Assembly: GCA_964473525.1 (NCBI GenBank)
Contig: CAYYPK010000030.1
Location: forward strand, 1 to 64,000
DNA: 64,000 nt
Direction of reading: 5' to 3'
DNA from: GCA-2687025 sp964473525
GTDB taxonomy: Bacteria > Poribacteria > WGA-4E > GCA-2687025
Both the position numbers and the translations under genes were made by a program. The notes beneath the pieces are model-generated. The model saw only the letters and a program-made list of their open reading frames with translations, had not been told where the DNA came from and made no database searches. This document shows, one piece after another, positions 1-7,337 of this stretch. Position 1 is the first letter of the stretch, and each line of letters opens with the position of its first letter.

Positions 1-62
1 TCGCGATTCGCGAGGGTGGTCACACGGTCGGAGCGGGTGTGGTCACGGAAATCGTTGAATAG
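1..62 (+). CDS. tuf: Elongation factor Tu, C-terminal end (partial)
   Basis: Only the last 19 codons lie in the window; reading from base 3 gives AIREGGHTVGAGVVTEIVE followed by TAG, which is the near-invariant C-terminus of bacterial EF-Tu (domain 3). EF-Tu delivers aminoacyl-tRNA to the ribosomal A site as a GTP complex. The gene runs in from upstream and sits immediately before rpsJ, the classic str-S10 junction, so the window starts at the end of the str operon. A strong hairpin follows 12 bases after the stop. Confidence 0.95.
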   Translation, partial: AIREGGHTVGAGVVTEIVE

Positions 63-74
63 GCTTCGGGAAAG

Positions 75-101
75 GCGCCCGGCTTCAATGAAGCCGGGCG
101 C
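75..101 (+). terminator. Hairpin between tuf and rpsJ (terminator or attenuator)
   Basis: GCGCCCGGCTTC (75-86) pairs perfectly with GAAGCCGGGCGC (90-101) around a 3-base loop, a 12-bp stem. Only two T residues follow, so a classical U-tract is missing. It could end tuf transcription, attenuate read-through into the S10 cluster, or serve as the ribosomal protein leader. The stem is seen directly; the function is inferred. Confidence 0.55.
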
Positions 102-134
102 TTCGCCGTCCGGATAGAGTGAGGATTTGCGCGC

Positions 135-443
135 ATGGCAGCTACGATACGGATCAAGCTGAAAGCCTTCGATTACCGGCTGCTAGACCAATCGGTGTCC
201 GAGATATGCGACACCATTAAGCAGACCGGCGCTCTAGTCCGGGGGCCGGTACCGCTCCCCACGCACCGCAGCATGTGGACGGTGAACCGCGGTACGAACA
301 TCGACAAGAAGTCGCGCGAGCAGTTTGAAATGCGCGTGCATAAGCGTCTCATAGACGTGACCGACTATACACCGCGGACGATGGATGCCTTGCGGCAACT
401 CGATCTGCCGTCCGGTATAGCCATCGACGTGACGATCAAGTAG
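135..443 (+). CDS. rpsJ: 30S ribosomal protein S10
   Basis: The 102-aa product matches S10 along its whole length (IRIKLKAFDYRLLD near the start, PLPTHR and the KSREQFEMRVHKRLID segment in the middle). S10 sits in the head of the small subunit and, as NusE, joins transcription antitermination complexes. A GAGG sequence lies 11 bases upstream of ATG. It opens the ribosomal protein cluster, with rplC 29 bases downstream. Length is normal for the family. Confidence 0.98.
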   Translation: MAATIRIKLKAFDYRLLDQSVSEICDTIKQTGALVRGPVPLPTHRSMWTVNRGTNIDKKSREQFEMRVHKRLIDVTDYTPRTMDALRQLDLPSGIAIDVTIK

Positions 444-472
444 CGAGCGTCAGCGCGCAGGGGGATCGAGCC

Positions 473-1111
473 ATGAGTGCAGGCCTGATAGGTCGCAAGG
501 TCGGCATGACGCGAATCTTCGACGAATCCGGCGCGGCAGTGCCCGTCACCGTCATTGAGGCGGGTCCGTGTCCGGTCGTGCAGGTAAAGACCGTAGCGAA
601 GGACACGTACAGCGCCATCCAGCTAGCGTTTGGCTCCCGCAAGCGGGCGAACCGCCCCACGCAGGGACACTTCGCCAAGGCGGAGACGGACCCCGCGCGA
701 CATCTGCGCGAGTTCCGGGTAGAGGATAGTAGCGAATTCACCCAGGGCCAGGTGCTGGACGTTGAAGCGGTGTTCGCCGAGGGCGATGTCGTGGATGTAG
801 CCGGCATCACCAAGGGTCGCGGCTTCGCGGGTGTCGTGAAGAAGTTCAACTTCCGAGGCGGCGATGGCTCGCACGGCGGCGAGAAGGATCTGCGCCGTGG
901 CGGCTCCATCGGCACCAGCGCGACTCCGTCGCGCGTCGTGAAGGGCCGTAAGATGCCCGGGCGTTTCGGGAATGCGCGCCTGACGGTGCAGAATCTGAGA
1001 GTCATGCATTTGGACGCCGAGAAGAACCTACTCGTCGTCAGCGGCGCGATCCCGGGACCTGCCGGCGGCGTCGTGCTAGTAAGTAAGGCCGTCAAGCACG
1101 GCAACGCGTAG
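473..1111 (+). CDS. rplC: 50S ribosomal protein L3
   Basis: The 212-aa protein begins MSAGLIGRKVGMTRIF, the conserved start of L3, and contains the GRGFAGVVKKF segment and the GSIGTSATPSRVVKGRKMPGR loop region that reaches toward the peptidyl transferase centre. L3 is an early 23S rRNA assembly protein. It lies in the standard S10-cluster order between rpsJ and rplD, with a 12-base gap to rplD. Nothing unusual is seen in length or sequence. Confidence 0.98.
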   Translation: MSAGLIGRKVGMTRIFDESGAAVPVTVIEAGPCPVVQVKTVAKDTYSAIQLAFGSRKRANRPTQGHFAKAETDPARHLREFRVEDSSEFTQGQVLDVEAVFAEGDVVDVAGITKGRGFAGVVKKFNFRGGDGSHGGEKDLRRGGSIGTSATPSRVVKGRKMPGRFGNARLTVQNLRVMHLDAEKNLLVVSGAIPGPAGGVVLVSKAVKHGNA

Positions 1112-1123
1112 GGATAGGTAGAC

Positions 1124-1798
1124 ATGAGTCAGCTTACTGTCAGAAGCCAGACCGGTGGGGAAGCGGGCGCCATTGACGCGCCAGCGTGCCTAGCCGACGG
1201 CGAGGTAAACGCGGCGGTGCTGCACCAGGTCGTGGTCGCGCATTTGGCGAACCAGCGCCAGGGCAACTCGAACACCAAGACGCGTAGCGAGGTCAAAGGC
1301 AGCACGAAGAAGCTCTTCCGGCAGAAGGGACTCGGCCGCGCGCGTATGGGCGACGCGAAGTCTCCGATACGCCGGGGCGGCGGCGTCGCGTTTGGGCCAA
1401 AGCCACGCAGCTATCGGCAGAACACGCCGAAGAAGATGCGCAGACTAGCCCTGCTTTCCGCGTTGCGCGACAAGCTGGCGAACGACTCCATCGTCGTCGT
1501 CAACGAGTTCCCGCCGACGGAGAACCGTCCCAGCACGAAGCAGCTTGCCAAGGTGTTGGCGGGGCTCGACCTGGCTGACCGGAAGGTACTCATCGTCCTC
1601 CCGGAGACGAACCGGAACGTGCGGTTGTCCTGTCGGAACCTCCCGAAGGCGACCGCGACGGAAGCCGGCCTGGTAAACGCCTACGAGACCATCGTTCACG
1701 ACGTGCTGCTCGTGACCCCGCAGTCGCTGGACGGTCTCGGCGCGCGAGTGACCTCGGCGGCCGCGGCGGGCGCCACCATCGAAGAGGAGGCCTCCTGA
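1124..1798 (+). CDS. rplD: 50S ribosomal protein L4
   Basis: The 224-aa product has the L4 pattern: a variable N-terminal beta part, a basic loop around residues 45-95 (the TRSEVKGSTKKLFRQKG stretch that enters the exit tunnel wall) and an alpha/beta C-terminal part. L4 binds 23S rRNA domain I, and in some bacteria also represses the S10 operon. Its TGA stop overlaps the ATG of rplW by one base (TGATG), implying translational coupling. Confidence 0.97.
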   Translation: MSQLTVRSQTGGEAGAIDAPACLADGEVNAAVLHQVVVAHLANQRQGNSNTKTRSEVKGSTKKLFRQKGLGRARMGDAKSPIRRGGGVAFGPKPRSYRQNTPKKMRRLALLSALRDKLANDSIVVVNEFPPTENRPSTKQLAKVLAGLDLADRKVLIVLPETNRNVRLSCRNLPKATATEAGLVNAYETIVHDVLLVTPQSLDGLGARVTSAAAAGATIEEEAS

Positions 1799-2148
1799 TG
1801 GGGATCAGCCCGTACGAGGTATTCAGGCAGCCTGTCCTTACGGAGAAGACAACGGTGCAGCGTGAACGCTACACCGACCGACCGGGGCGTCCCGATGTCG
1901 TGAAGTACGTCGTCGAAGTGGACCCCAGGGCAACCAAGGACGACATCCGCGCCGCGGTGGAGTTCTTGTTCCCGGACGCGCAGGGCAGCATCACCAAGAT
2001 CAACACCATCCGCACGAATGGCAAGGTGCGGGACGCAGACAAGAATCGTCGTTCGCGTCGCTTCCGACCTGGCAGGACGCGCGAGCAGAAGAAGGCCATC
2101 ATCACGCTCCGCGCTGGCGTGACGATCCCGCAGTTCGAAGGTATCTAG
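1798..2148 (+). CDS. rplW: 50S ribosomal protein L23
   Basis: The 116-aa protein carries the L23 signature PVLTEKTT near the N-terminus and the VEVDPRATKDDIRAAVEFLFP region. L23 lies at the polypeptide exit and docks trigger factor and SRP. The extended internal loop reads KVRDADKNRRSRRFRPGR. The start overlaps the rplD stop. The length is slightly above the roughly 95-100 aa typical of the family. Confidence 0.97.
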   Translation: MGISPYEVFRQPVLTEKTTVQRERYTDRPGRPDVVKYVVEVDPRATKDDIRAAVEFLFPDAQGSITKINTIRTNGKVRDADKNRRSRRFRPGRTREQKKAIITLRAGVTIPQFEGI

Positions 2149-2164
2149 GCGAAGGAGAGCGGGT

Positions 2165-2992
2165 TTGGCAAAGAGCTACCGGCCATACACACCGTCACGT
2201 CGGTACATGACGACATCGGACTTTGGGGAGGTCACGCGATCTCGCCCCGAGAAGTCGTTGACGACCGGCAAGAAGCGGATCAGCGGCCGCAACTCGCATG
2301 GACGCATCACCGTGCGTCGGCGTGGTGGGGGCCACAAGCGCCGCTACCGTGAGATCGACTTCCGTAGGGACAAGCACGGGGTGGGCGCGAAGGTCGTCGC
2401 GATCGAGTACGACCCGAACCGCTCGGCGCGCATCGCTCTCCTCGAATACGAGGACGGAGAGAGGCGCTACATCTTGGCCCCGCTCGGCCTCACGGTCGGC
2501 ACGGCGGTTGAGTCTGGCCCGGGCTCCGACATCCGCATCGGCAATGCGATGCCCATGACGGATATGCCGGTGGGTTCGGTGATTCACAACATCGAGATGC
2601 GTCCCGGCAAGGGCGGACAGATGGTCCGCAGCGCCGGCGGCGCCGCGCAGCTGATGGCGCGCGAGGGGAAGTACGCTACGGTCCTCCTGCCTTCCGGCGA
2701 GCAGCGCGTCGTGCTGTCGGTGTGCTTCGCGACGCTGGGACAGGTAGGCAACCTGGACCACGAGAACATCGTCATTGGGAAGGCGGGCCGGTCGCGCTGG
2801 CTTGGTCGTCGCCCGAAGGTCCGTGGTGTCGCCATGAATCCGGTCGACCATCCACACGGCGGCGGCGAGGGCAAGTCCTCCGGCGGGCGCCATCCGGTAA
2901 CGCCATGGGGCGTGCCGACGAAGGGTCACAAGACCCGGAAGAAGGGCAAGGCGTCCGATCGCCTGATCGTTTCGCGGCGCAAGCGTCGATAG
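2165..2992 (+). CDS. rplB: 50S ribosomal protein L2
   Basis: The 275-aa product is a full-length L2: RNA-binding basic N-terminal part (GRNSHGRITVRRRGGGHKRR), OB-like core, and the conserved GVAMNPVDHPHGGGEG loop containing the His near the peptidyl transferase centre. The start is a TTG codon with AAGGAG (2152-2157) seven bases upstream. The last codons (SRRKRR, stop) are repeated as untranslated DNA immediately downstream; see the separate repeat entry. Confidence 0.97.
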   Translation: MAKSYRPYTPSRRYMTTSDFGEVTRSRPEKSLTTGKKRISGRNSHGRITVRRRGGGHKRRYREIDFRRDKHGVGAKVVAIEYDPNRSARIALLEYEDGERRYILAPLGLTVGTAVESGPGSDIRIGNAMPMTDMPVGSVIHNIEMRPGKGGQMVRSAGGAAQLMAREGKYATVLLPSGEQRVVLSVCFATLGQVGNLDHENIVIGKAGRSRWLGRRPKVRGVAMNPVDHPHGGGEGKSSGGRHPVTPWGVPTKGHKTRKKGKASDRLIVSRRKRR

Positions 2993-3019
2993 GGTTTTCG
3001 CGGCGCAAGCGCCGATAGG
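2970..3019 (+). repeat. Tandem duplication of the rplB 3' end
   Basis: A 24-base segment encoding the last residues of L2 plus its stop (2970-2993) recurs at 2996-3019 with a single T-to-C difference, a repeat period of 26 bases. The second copy lies after the true stop and is not needed for the protein. It looks like a local slippage duplication. rpsM carries a similar duplication of its own tail. Confidence 0.9.
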
Positions 3020-3039
3020 CATCTGCCGGGAGAGTTGCT

Positions 3040-3303
3040 ATGGCACGGTCGATCAAGAAGGGGCCTTACGTAGACCCCAAGCTCTTGAAGAAGGTCGAGA
3101 GGCTCGAAGCCAGTGGTGAGCGGGGCAAGGTGATACGCACTTGGTCGCGTCGCTCTACGATCATCCCGCAGTTCATCGGGCACACGTTCCTGGTACACAA
3201 CGGCAAGAAGTTCTTCCCGGTCTTCGTGCTGGAGACCATGGTAGGGCACAAGCTGGGCGAGTTCTCCCCGACACGGACGTTCCGGGGACACAGATCCGCC
3301 TAG
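3040..3303 (+). CDS. rpsS: 30S ribosomal protein S19
   Basis: The 87-aa protein starts MARSIKKGPYVD and holds the TWSRRSTIIPQFIGHTFLVHNGKKF core and the HKLGEFSPTRTFRGH end, all diagnostic for S19. S19 sits in the 30S head with S13 and contacts A-site tRNA. It lies between rplB and rplV in the usual order. Normal length. Confidence 0.98.
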   Translation: MARSIKKGPYVDPKLLKKVERLEASGERGKVIRTWSRRSTIIPQFIGHTFLVHNGKKFFPVFVLETMVGHKLGEFSPTRTFRGHRSA

Positions 3304-3339
3304 CCACGGGCGGCGTACGGTTGAAAGGCGTCGGTAATA

Positions 3340-3699
3340 ATGAGCGCACGCGCAGTAGCGAAGAACGCGCCACTATCGGCACAGAAGGCCAGATTGGTCG
3401 CCGATCTGGTGCGGAATAAGACGGTCGATCAGGCGCAGGACATGCTGCACTACAACGGCAACCGCGCCTCGCACATCATCGGCAAGCTGCTGAGCTCGGC
3501 AGTCGCCAACGCCTCCGAACTGGACGCGAACGAGGCGTGGCACGATGGCGAGGATCTGGACTCCGACGCGCTCTTCGTTAAGCGGATCGTGGTCGACGAA
3601 GGCGTGACGATGAAGCGAATCAGGCCGCGCGCGCGCGGGATGGCATATCGCATCCTCCGGCGCCGCTGCCACATCACGCTTGAGGTGGACGATCGGTAG
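3340..3699 (+). CDS. rplV: 50S ribosomal protein L22
   Basis: The 119-aa product has the L22 layout: NAPLSAQKARLVADLVRNKTVDQA at the N-terminus, a central helix bundle, and the basic beta-hairpin MKRIRPRARGMAYRILRRRCHI that lines the exit tunnel and interacts with L4 and macrolides. An 87-base gap to rpsC follows, the widest within this stretch; no separate gene is seen in it. Confidence 0.98.
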   Translation: MSARAVAKNAPLSAQKARLVADLVRNKTVDQAQDMLHYNGNRASHIIGKLLSSAVANASELDANEAWHDGEDLDSDALFVKRIVVDEGVTMKRIRPRARGMAYRILRRRCHITLEVDDR

Positions 3700-3786
3700 T
3701 CCGACCACCGTATGAACCGCGAGGATCGAAGAGCATGGGCGCACGGCTTCGGGACAGCTACCTGAATACCAGGTGAGGAGAGTTCG

Positions 3787-4716
3787 GTGGGTCAGAAAAC
3801 GCATCCACGCGGATTGCGATTGGGTATCATACAGACGTGGGATTCGCGGTGGTTCCCAAATGAGAATCGCGATTACGCCGAGTGGCTTCAGGAAGACCTG
3901 AAGATCGGCGATTTCATACGCGAACGGCTGGTGCGAGCCGCCGTTTCCCGCGTGTCTGTCGAGCGTTGGGACACCGCCCGTCTCACGATCCACATCCACA
4001 CTGCCCGCCCTGGCATCGTCATCGGACGCCGAGGCGCGGAGGTCGAGCGTCTCGCGGCTGACCTGGAGAAACTCCTGGGCCGACCGGCGCAAATCAAGAT
4101 CGAGGAAGTCCGCCGACCCGAGCTGGACGCTCAGTTGGTGGCCGAAGGAGTGGCAGCGCAAATCGAGCGCCGCACGCCCTATCGTCAGGCGATGAAACGC
4201 TCGGTGCAGAACACCATGCGTTCGGGCGCCGAAGGCTGCAAGGTGATGGTGTCCGGCCGACTTGGTGGACACGAAATCGCGCAGAGCCAATACGACATCC
4301 AGGGACGCGTCCCGCTGCACACGCTGCGCGCGGATGTTGACTACGGCTTCTGCGAAGCCAAGACGAACTTCGGGCTCATCGGCGTGAAGTGCTGGATCTT
4401 CCGCGGGGAAGTCATCAGCGGCACGGTCGGGCACGACGCCCAGATGCTGAAGCCCCGCGCCCAGGGCGGAGCCGGTCCGCGCGGATCGGGTGACGGCCGT
4501 CGAGGCGGTGATGGCGGACGCGGCGGCGGACGTGGTGGCCGCGGCGGCGGCGGCGGCGGACGACCCGGCGGCGGCGGCTTCCGAGGCGGACCAGGCGGTG
4601 GTGGTGGTTACCGAGGCGGCGGCGGGCCTGGTGGTGGTGGCCGCGGACGGCCTGGCGGCGGCGGCGGACGACCCGGCGGCGGCGGACGACCCGGCGGCGG
4701 CGGACGCAGGAACTGA
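3787..4716 (+). CDS. rpsC: 30S ribosomal protein S3 with Gly/Arg-rich (RGG-like) C-terminal tail
   Basis: Residues 1 to about 226 form a normal S3: conserved MGQKTHPRGLRLGI start (GTG codon), KH domain with GRRG at 80-83, and the C-terminal S3 domain ending near HDAQMLKPR. Residues 227-309 are an added tail of about 83 residues made almost only of Gly, Arg and Pro with a few Phe and Tyr, including several RGG and RPGGGG units. At the DNA level the end is an 18-bp tandem repeat. S3 lines the mRNA entry channel and has mRNA-unwinding activity, so an RNA-binding tail could act there (inference). Most S3 proteins are 205-240 aa. rplP begins 22 bases downstream. Confidence 0.96.
   Translation: MGQKTHPRGLRLGIIQTWDSRWFPNENRDYAEWLQEDLKIGDFIRERLVRAAVSRVSVERWDTARLTIHIHTARPGIVIGRRGAEVERLAADLEKLLGRPAQIKIEEVRRPELDAQLVAEGVAAQIERRTPYRQAMKRSVQNTMRSGAEGCKVMVSGRLGGHEIAQSQYDIQGRVPLHTLRADVDYGFCEAKTNFGLIGVKCWIFRGEVISGTVGHDAQMLKPRAQGGAGPRGSGDGRRGGDGGRGGGRGGRGGGGGGRPGGGGFRGGPGGGGGYRGGGGPGGGGRGRPGGGGGRPGGGGRPGGGGRRN
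4650..4710 (+). repeat. 18-bp tandem repeat encoding RPGGGG units in the S3 tail
   Basis: The end of rpsC reads as successive copies of a unit coding R-P-G-G-G-G (cga-ccc-ggc-ggc-ggc-gga), part of a longer GGN-rich stretch from about 4465. Such repeats are prone to length change by slippage, so tail length may vary between strains. Both boundaries are approximate. Confidence 0.75.
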
Positions 4717-4738
4717 ACGTCGAACAGGAGTCGATACG

Positions 4739-5158
4739 ATGTTGATGCCCAAGAGGGTCAAGTTTCGCAAGCAGCACCGTGGCCGCATGAGGGGCGCTGC
4801 CCATCGTGGCAACGATGTAGCTCACGGCGAATACGGCCTCCAGGCGCTCGAGCCCGGTTGGGTTTCTAACCGGCAGATCGAGTCCGCGCGTGTTGCGATC
4901 ACTCGTCACGTGCGGCGCGGCGGCCGCGTGTGGGTCAAGCTCTTCCCGGACAAGTCGTATACGAAGAAGCCGCTCGAGACCCGGATGGGCAAGGGCAAGG
5001 GCTCACCCGAAGGCTGGGTCGCGGTCGTGCACTCGGGCCGGGTAATGTTCGAGATCGCCGGTGTGCCGGAGGATGTCGCCCGGGTAGCGATGACCCGAGC
5101 CAAGCACAAGCTGCCGATCAAGACGCGGTTCATTACCCGCGGCTATGGAGATCTTTAA
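4739..5158 (+). CDS. rplP: 50S ribosomal protein L16
   Basis: The 139-aa product starting MLMPKRVKFRKQHRGRMRG matches L16 throughout, including VWVKLFPDKSYTKKPLETRMGKGKG, which approaches the A-site tRNA elbow. The ATG at 4739 has AGGAG nine bases upstream; a longer open frame reaching back into rpsC is an artefact of the GGN repeats. The TAA stop overlaps the ATG of the next gene (TAATG), implying coupling with rpmC. Confidence 0.97.
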   Translation: MLMPKRVKFRKQHRGRMRGAAHRGNDVAHGEYGLQALEPGWVSNRQIESARVAITRHVRRGGRVWVKLFPDKSYTKKPLETRMGKGKGSPEGWVAVVHSGRVMFEIAGVPEDVARVAMTRAKHKLPIKTRFITRGYGDL

Positions 5159-5586
5159 TGAAGGTACGCGCCGAAGCGATCGGCGTGGAGTCGATGGACG
5201 ACCTGCGCCAAAAGACCCCGGCCGAGCTCAAGGCGGATCTCAAGACGCTCCGCGGCCTAGGGGTGGACATGAAGTTCCAGCGTGTCTACGGCCAGCTCGA
5301 GGATTCGACGAAGCCGCGCTTGAATAGGCAGAACATAGCTCGCGTGTTGACAGTTGTGCGCGAGAAGCAGATACAGAACTTCCTCCTGACCGACGACGAG
5401 GTGGGCCAGGAACTCGACAGAGGCGTTGTGCTGTCCGCGGGCAAGAACGACCCCGCTGGCCGCATCTCCCGCGACGACCTGTCGGGAGTCGACGCCAGGG
5501 CGACGACGCTGTCGATGAGATTGTGGGCGAGGCTGCGCAAGAATCCCGAGTTCTTCCAGCGCACGCGGAACATCGCGAAGATATAG
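5158..5586 (+). CDS. rpmC: 50S ribosomal protein L29 with long C-terminal extension
   Basis: Residues about 12-72 match the two-helix L29 fold (DLRQKTPAELKADLKTLR, then FQRVYGQLEDSTKPR, NIARVLTVVREKQ). Ordinary L29 ends here at 60-75 aa. This protein continues to 142 aa with about 70 extra residues (73-142) that begin IQNFLLTDDEVGQELDRG and end in a basic helix-like segment, MRLWARLRKNPEFFQRTRN. I do not recognise the extension. L29 sits beside L23 at the peptide exit, where SRP and trigger factor bind, so the extension could alter docking there (inference). The ATG overlaps the rplP stop. Confidence 0.93.
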   Translation: MKVRAEAIGVESMDDLRQKTPAELKADLKTLRGLGVDMKFQRVYGQLEDSTKPRLNRQNIARVLTVVREKQIQNFLLTDDEVGQELDRGVVLSAGKNDPAGRISRDDLSGVDARATTLSMRLWARLRKNPEFFQRTRNIAKI

Positions 5587-5613
5587 CGCGAAGCGCTCGA
5601 AAGAGGGACCTGC

Positions 5614-5871
5614 ATGGCAGATCGAGCTAAGAGAAAGACCCGATTGGGCGTCGTCGTTAGCGACAAGATGGACAAGACCGTGTCCGTAGCTGTCGAGCGT
5701 GCCTACCAGCACCCGATGTACGGCAAGATCGTGCGTAGGTCGAAGAAGTACCTCGCGCACGACGAAACAAACGACTGCGGTATCGGCGATCGCGTCCTCC
5801 TCATGGAGACGCGCCCGCTCAGCCGCTCGAAGCGGTGGCGCGTAGCCGAGGTGCTGCAGCGGGCTCGATAG
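5614..5871 (+). CDS. rpsQ: 30S ribosomal protein S17
   Basis: The 85-aa OB-fold protein shows the S17 motifs RLGVVVSDKMDKTVSVAVER and the HPMYGKIVRRSKKYLAHDE segment. S17 binds 16S rRNA in the 5' domain and is a primary assembly protein. GAGGGA precedes the ATG. It follows rpmC as in the standard spc region. Normal length. Confidence 0.98.
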   Translation: MADRAKRKTRLGVVVSDKMDKTVSVAVERAYQHPMYGKIVRRSKKYLAHDETNDCGIGDRVLLMETRPLSRSKRWRVAEVLQRAR

Positions 5872-5891
5872 TCCGCAGAAGGAACGCTGCA

Positions 5892-6260
5892 ATGATTCAG
5901 CCACAGACCTATCTGACGGTCGCCGACAACTCCGGCGCGAAGAAGATCATGTGCATCGGCGTACTCGGCGGCTCGGGCCGGCGATACGCTGGCGTGGGCG
6001 ACGTGATCACGGCGTCGGTGAAGGAAGCGATTCCCGGCAGCAATATCAAAAAGGGCGAGGTGGTGAGCGCGGTCGTCGTGCGCACCGCCAAGGAATACCG
6101 TCGGCGCGATGGCTCGTACATCAAGTTCGACGGCAACGCCGCCGCGATCATCGATGCGAACAAGCAGCCGCGAGGCACTCGCATCTTCGGACCCGTCGCA
6201 AGGGAGTTGCGCGACCGCGAGTTCATGCGGATCGTCTCCCTGGCGCCAGAGGTCATCTAA
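5892..6260 (+). CDS. rplN: 50S ribosomal protein L14
   Basis: The 122-aa product beginning MIQPQTYLTVADNSGAKKIMCIGV is a clear L14, with the conserved KGEVVSAVVVRT and GTRIFGPVARELRD segments. L14 forms part of the 50S side of bridge B5/B8. The ATG at 5892 fits the family length exactly; a longer in-frame extension into rpsQ is not supported. Confidence 0.98.
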   Translation: MIQPQTYLTVADNSGAKKIMCIGVLGGSGRRYAGVGDVITASVKEAIPGSNIKKGEVVSAVVVRTAKEYRRRDGSYIKFDGNAAAIIDANKQPRGTRIFGPVARELRDREFMRIVSLAPEVI

Positions 6261-6281
6261 GACACGCAGGAGATCGAGACA

Positions 6282-6548
6282 GTGCCCCGTAAGCGTAGAC
6301 AGCAGCCGCCGCAACCGGTCAAGTATCGCATTAAGAAGGGCGATCAGGTCCGGGTGCTGGCCGGTGAGTGGAAAGACGCGGAGGGAGCCGTGCGCACGGT
6401 CGACCGGGTCCGTGGCCGCGTGGTCGTCGAAGGCGTCAACATGACGACGCGTCACCTGCGCAAGTCGCAGCAGCACCCGGAGGGCGGCGTCCTCGAGCAG
6501 GAAGCGCCGATACACATCTCCAACGTGCGCGTCATCGAGAGCGAGTAG
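6282..6548 (+). CDS. rplX: 50S ribosomal protein L24
   Basis: The 88-aa protein starts at a GTG and contains the KOW motif (KKGDQVRVLAGEWKDAEGAV) followed by the VVVEGVNMTTRHLRKSQQHPEGG loop. L24 initiates 50S assembly. It is a little short compared with the usual 100-105 aa but retains all core elements and the final HISNVRVI strand. Position after rplN is standard. Confidence 0.97.
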   Translation: MPRKRRQQPPQPVKYRIKKGDQVRVLAGEWKDAEGAVRTVDRVRGRVVVEGVNMTTRHLRKSQQHPEGGVLEQEAPIHISNVRVIESE

Positions 6549-6561
6549 AGAGAGCGCCGCA

Positions 6562-7122
6562 ATGTACGTAGAGCATTATCGCACCGAGGTCGTGCCAGCG
6601 CTGCAGCAGCGCTTCGAGTATACGAACGTCATGCAGACGCCCAAACTCGAGAAGATCGTTGTCAGCATGGGCCTCGGGGCCTCCGTTGACACGGGCAACG
6701 CCAACCTCATTGAGAACGCCGTCAACGACCTGACGACGATCACCGGACAGAAGCCCTCGGTTCGCCGCGCGCGCAAGTCCGTGTCGAACTTCAAGGTGCG
6801 GCAGGGAATGCCCGTGGGCATCATGGTCACCTTGCGTGGTGAGCGCATGTATGAGTTCCTGCAGCATCTGGTCAAGATCGCCTTGCCCCAGATCAGGGAC
6901 TTTCGCGGTCTCAACCCCGACTCGTTCGACGGACGTGGCAACTACGCCATGGGCATCGCCGAGCAGGTCATCTTCCCCGAAATCGACTACGACGATGTCT
7001 CGCACGTCCAGGGCATGAACATCGTCATGGCAACCACGGCGGCCACCGACGAGCAGGCGCGCGAGCTCCTGAAGCTCATGGGCATGCCGTTCCGCGACCC
7101 GGGTGACACCGCACGCATCTAG
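6562..7122 (+). CDS. rplE: 50S ribosomal protein L5
   Basis: The 186-aa product matches L5: MQTPKLEKIVVSMGLG near the N-terminus, TGQKPSVRRARKSVSNFKVRQG in the middle and the FRGLNPDSFDGRGNYAMGI region. L5 binds 5S rRNA and contacts P-site tRNA. It follows rplX by 13 bases. Normal length. Confidence 0.98.
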   Translation: MYVEHYRTEVVPALQQRFEYTNVMQTPKLEKIVVSMGLGASVDTGNANLIENAVNDLTTITGQKPSVRRARKSVSNFKVRQGMPVGIMVTLRGERMYEFLQHLVKIALPQIRDFRGLNPDSFDGRGNYAMGIAEQVIFPEIDYDDVSHVQGMNIVMATTAATDEQARELLKLMGMPFRDPGDTARI

Positions 7123-7140
7123 TTTGGTAGGGAGAAACGC

Positions 7141-7326
7141 GTGGCACGCACTGCGTTAGTCAACAAGGCGAAGCGCCCGGCGAAATTCAGCACCCGCAAG
7201 TACAACCGATGCGGACGCTGTGGGCGACCGCGCGCATTTCTGCGGAAGTTCGGCCTCTGCCGTATCTGCTTCCGGCTACTCGCGCGCGAAGGCAAGATAC
7301 CGGGCATCGTAAAGGCAAGCTGGTAG
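7141..7326 (+). CDS. rpsN: 30S ribosomal protein S14, zinc-binding type
   Basis: The 61-aa protein (GTG start) is the short C+ form of S14. It keeps the CX2C-X12-CX2C zinc ribbon (CGRCGRPRAF...LCRIC) and ends IPGIVKASW. It lies between rplE and rpsH, the standard place for this form. S14 helps assemble the 30S head. A zinc-free paralogue elsewhere in the genome cannot be excluded. Confidence 0.98.
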   Translation: MARTALVNKAKRPAKFSTRKYNRCGRCGRPRAFLRKFGLCRICFRLLAREGKIPGIVKASW

Positions 7327-7337
7327 AGGACTGATTG

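Noticed and set aside
4465..4713. Regular GC-rich repeats that could be taken for a CRISPR array
   Set aside because: They are in frame with rpsC, have no unique spacers, and encode RPGGGG units. No CRISPR array or cas gene is seen in the window.
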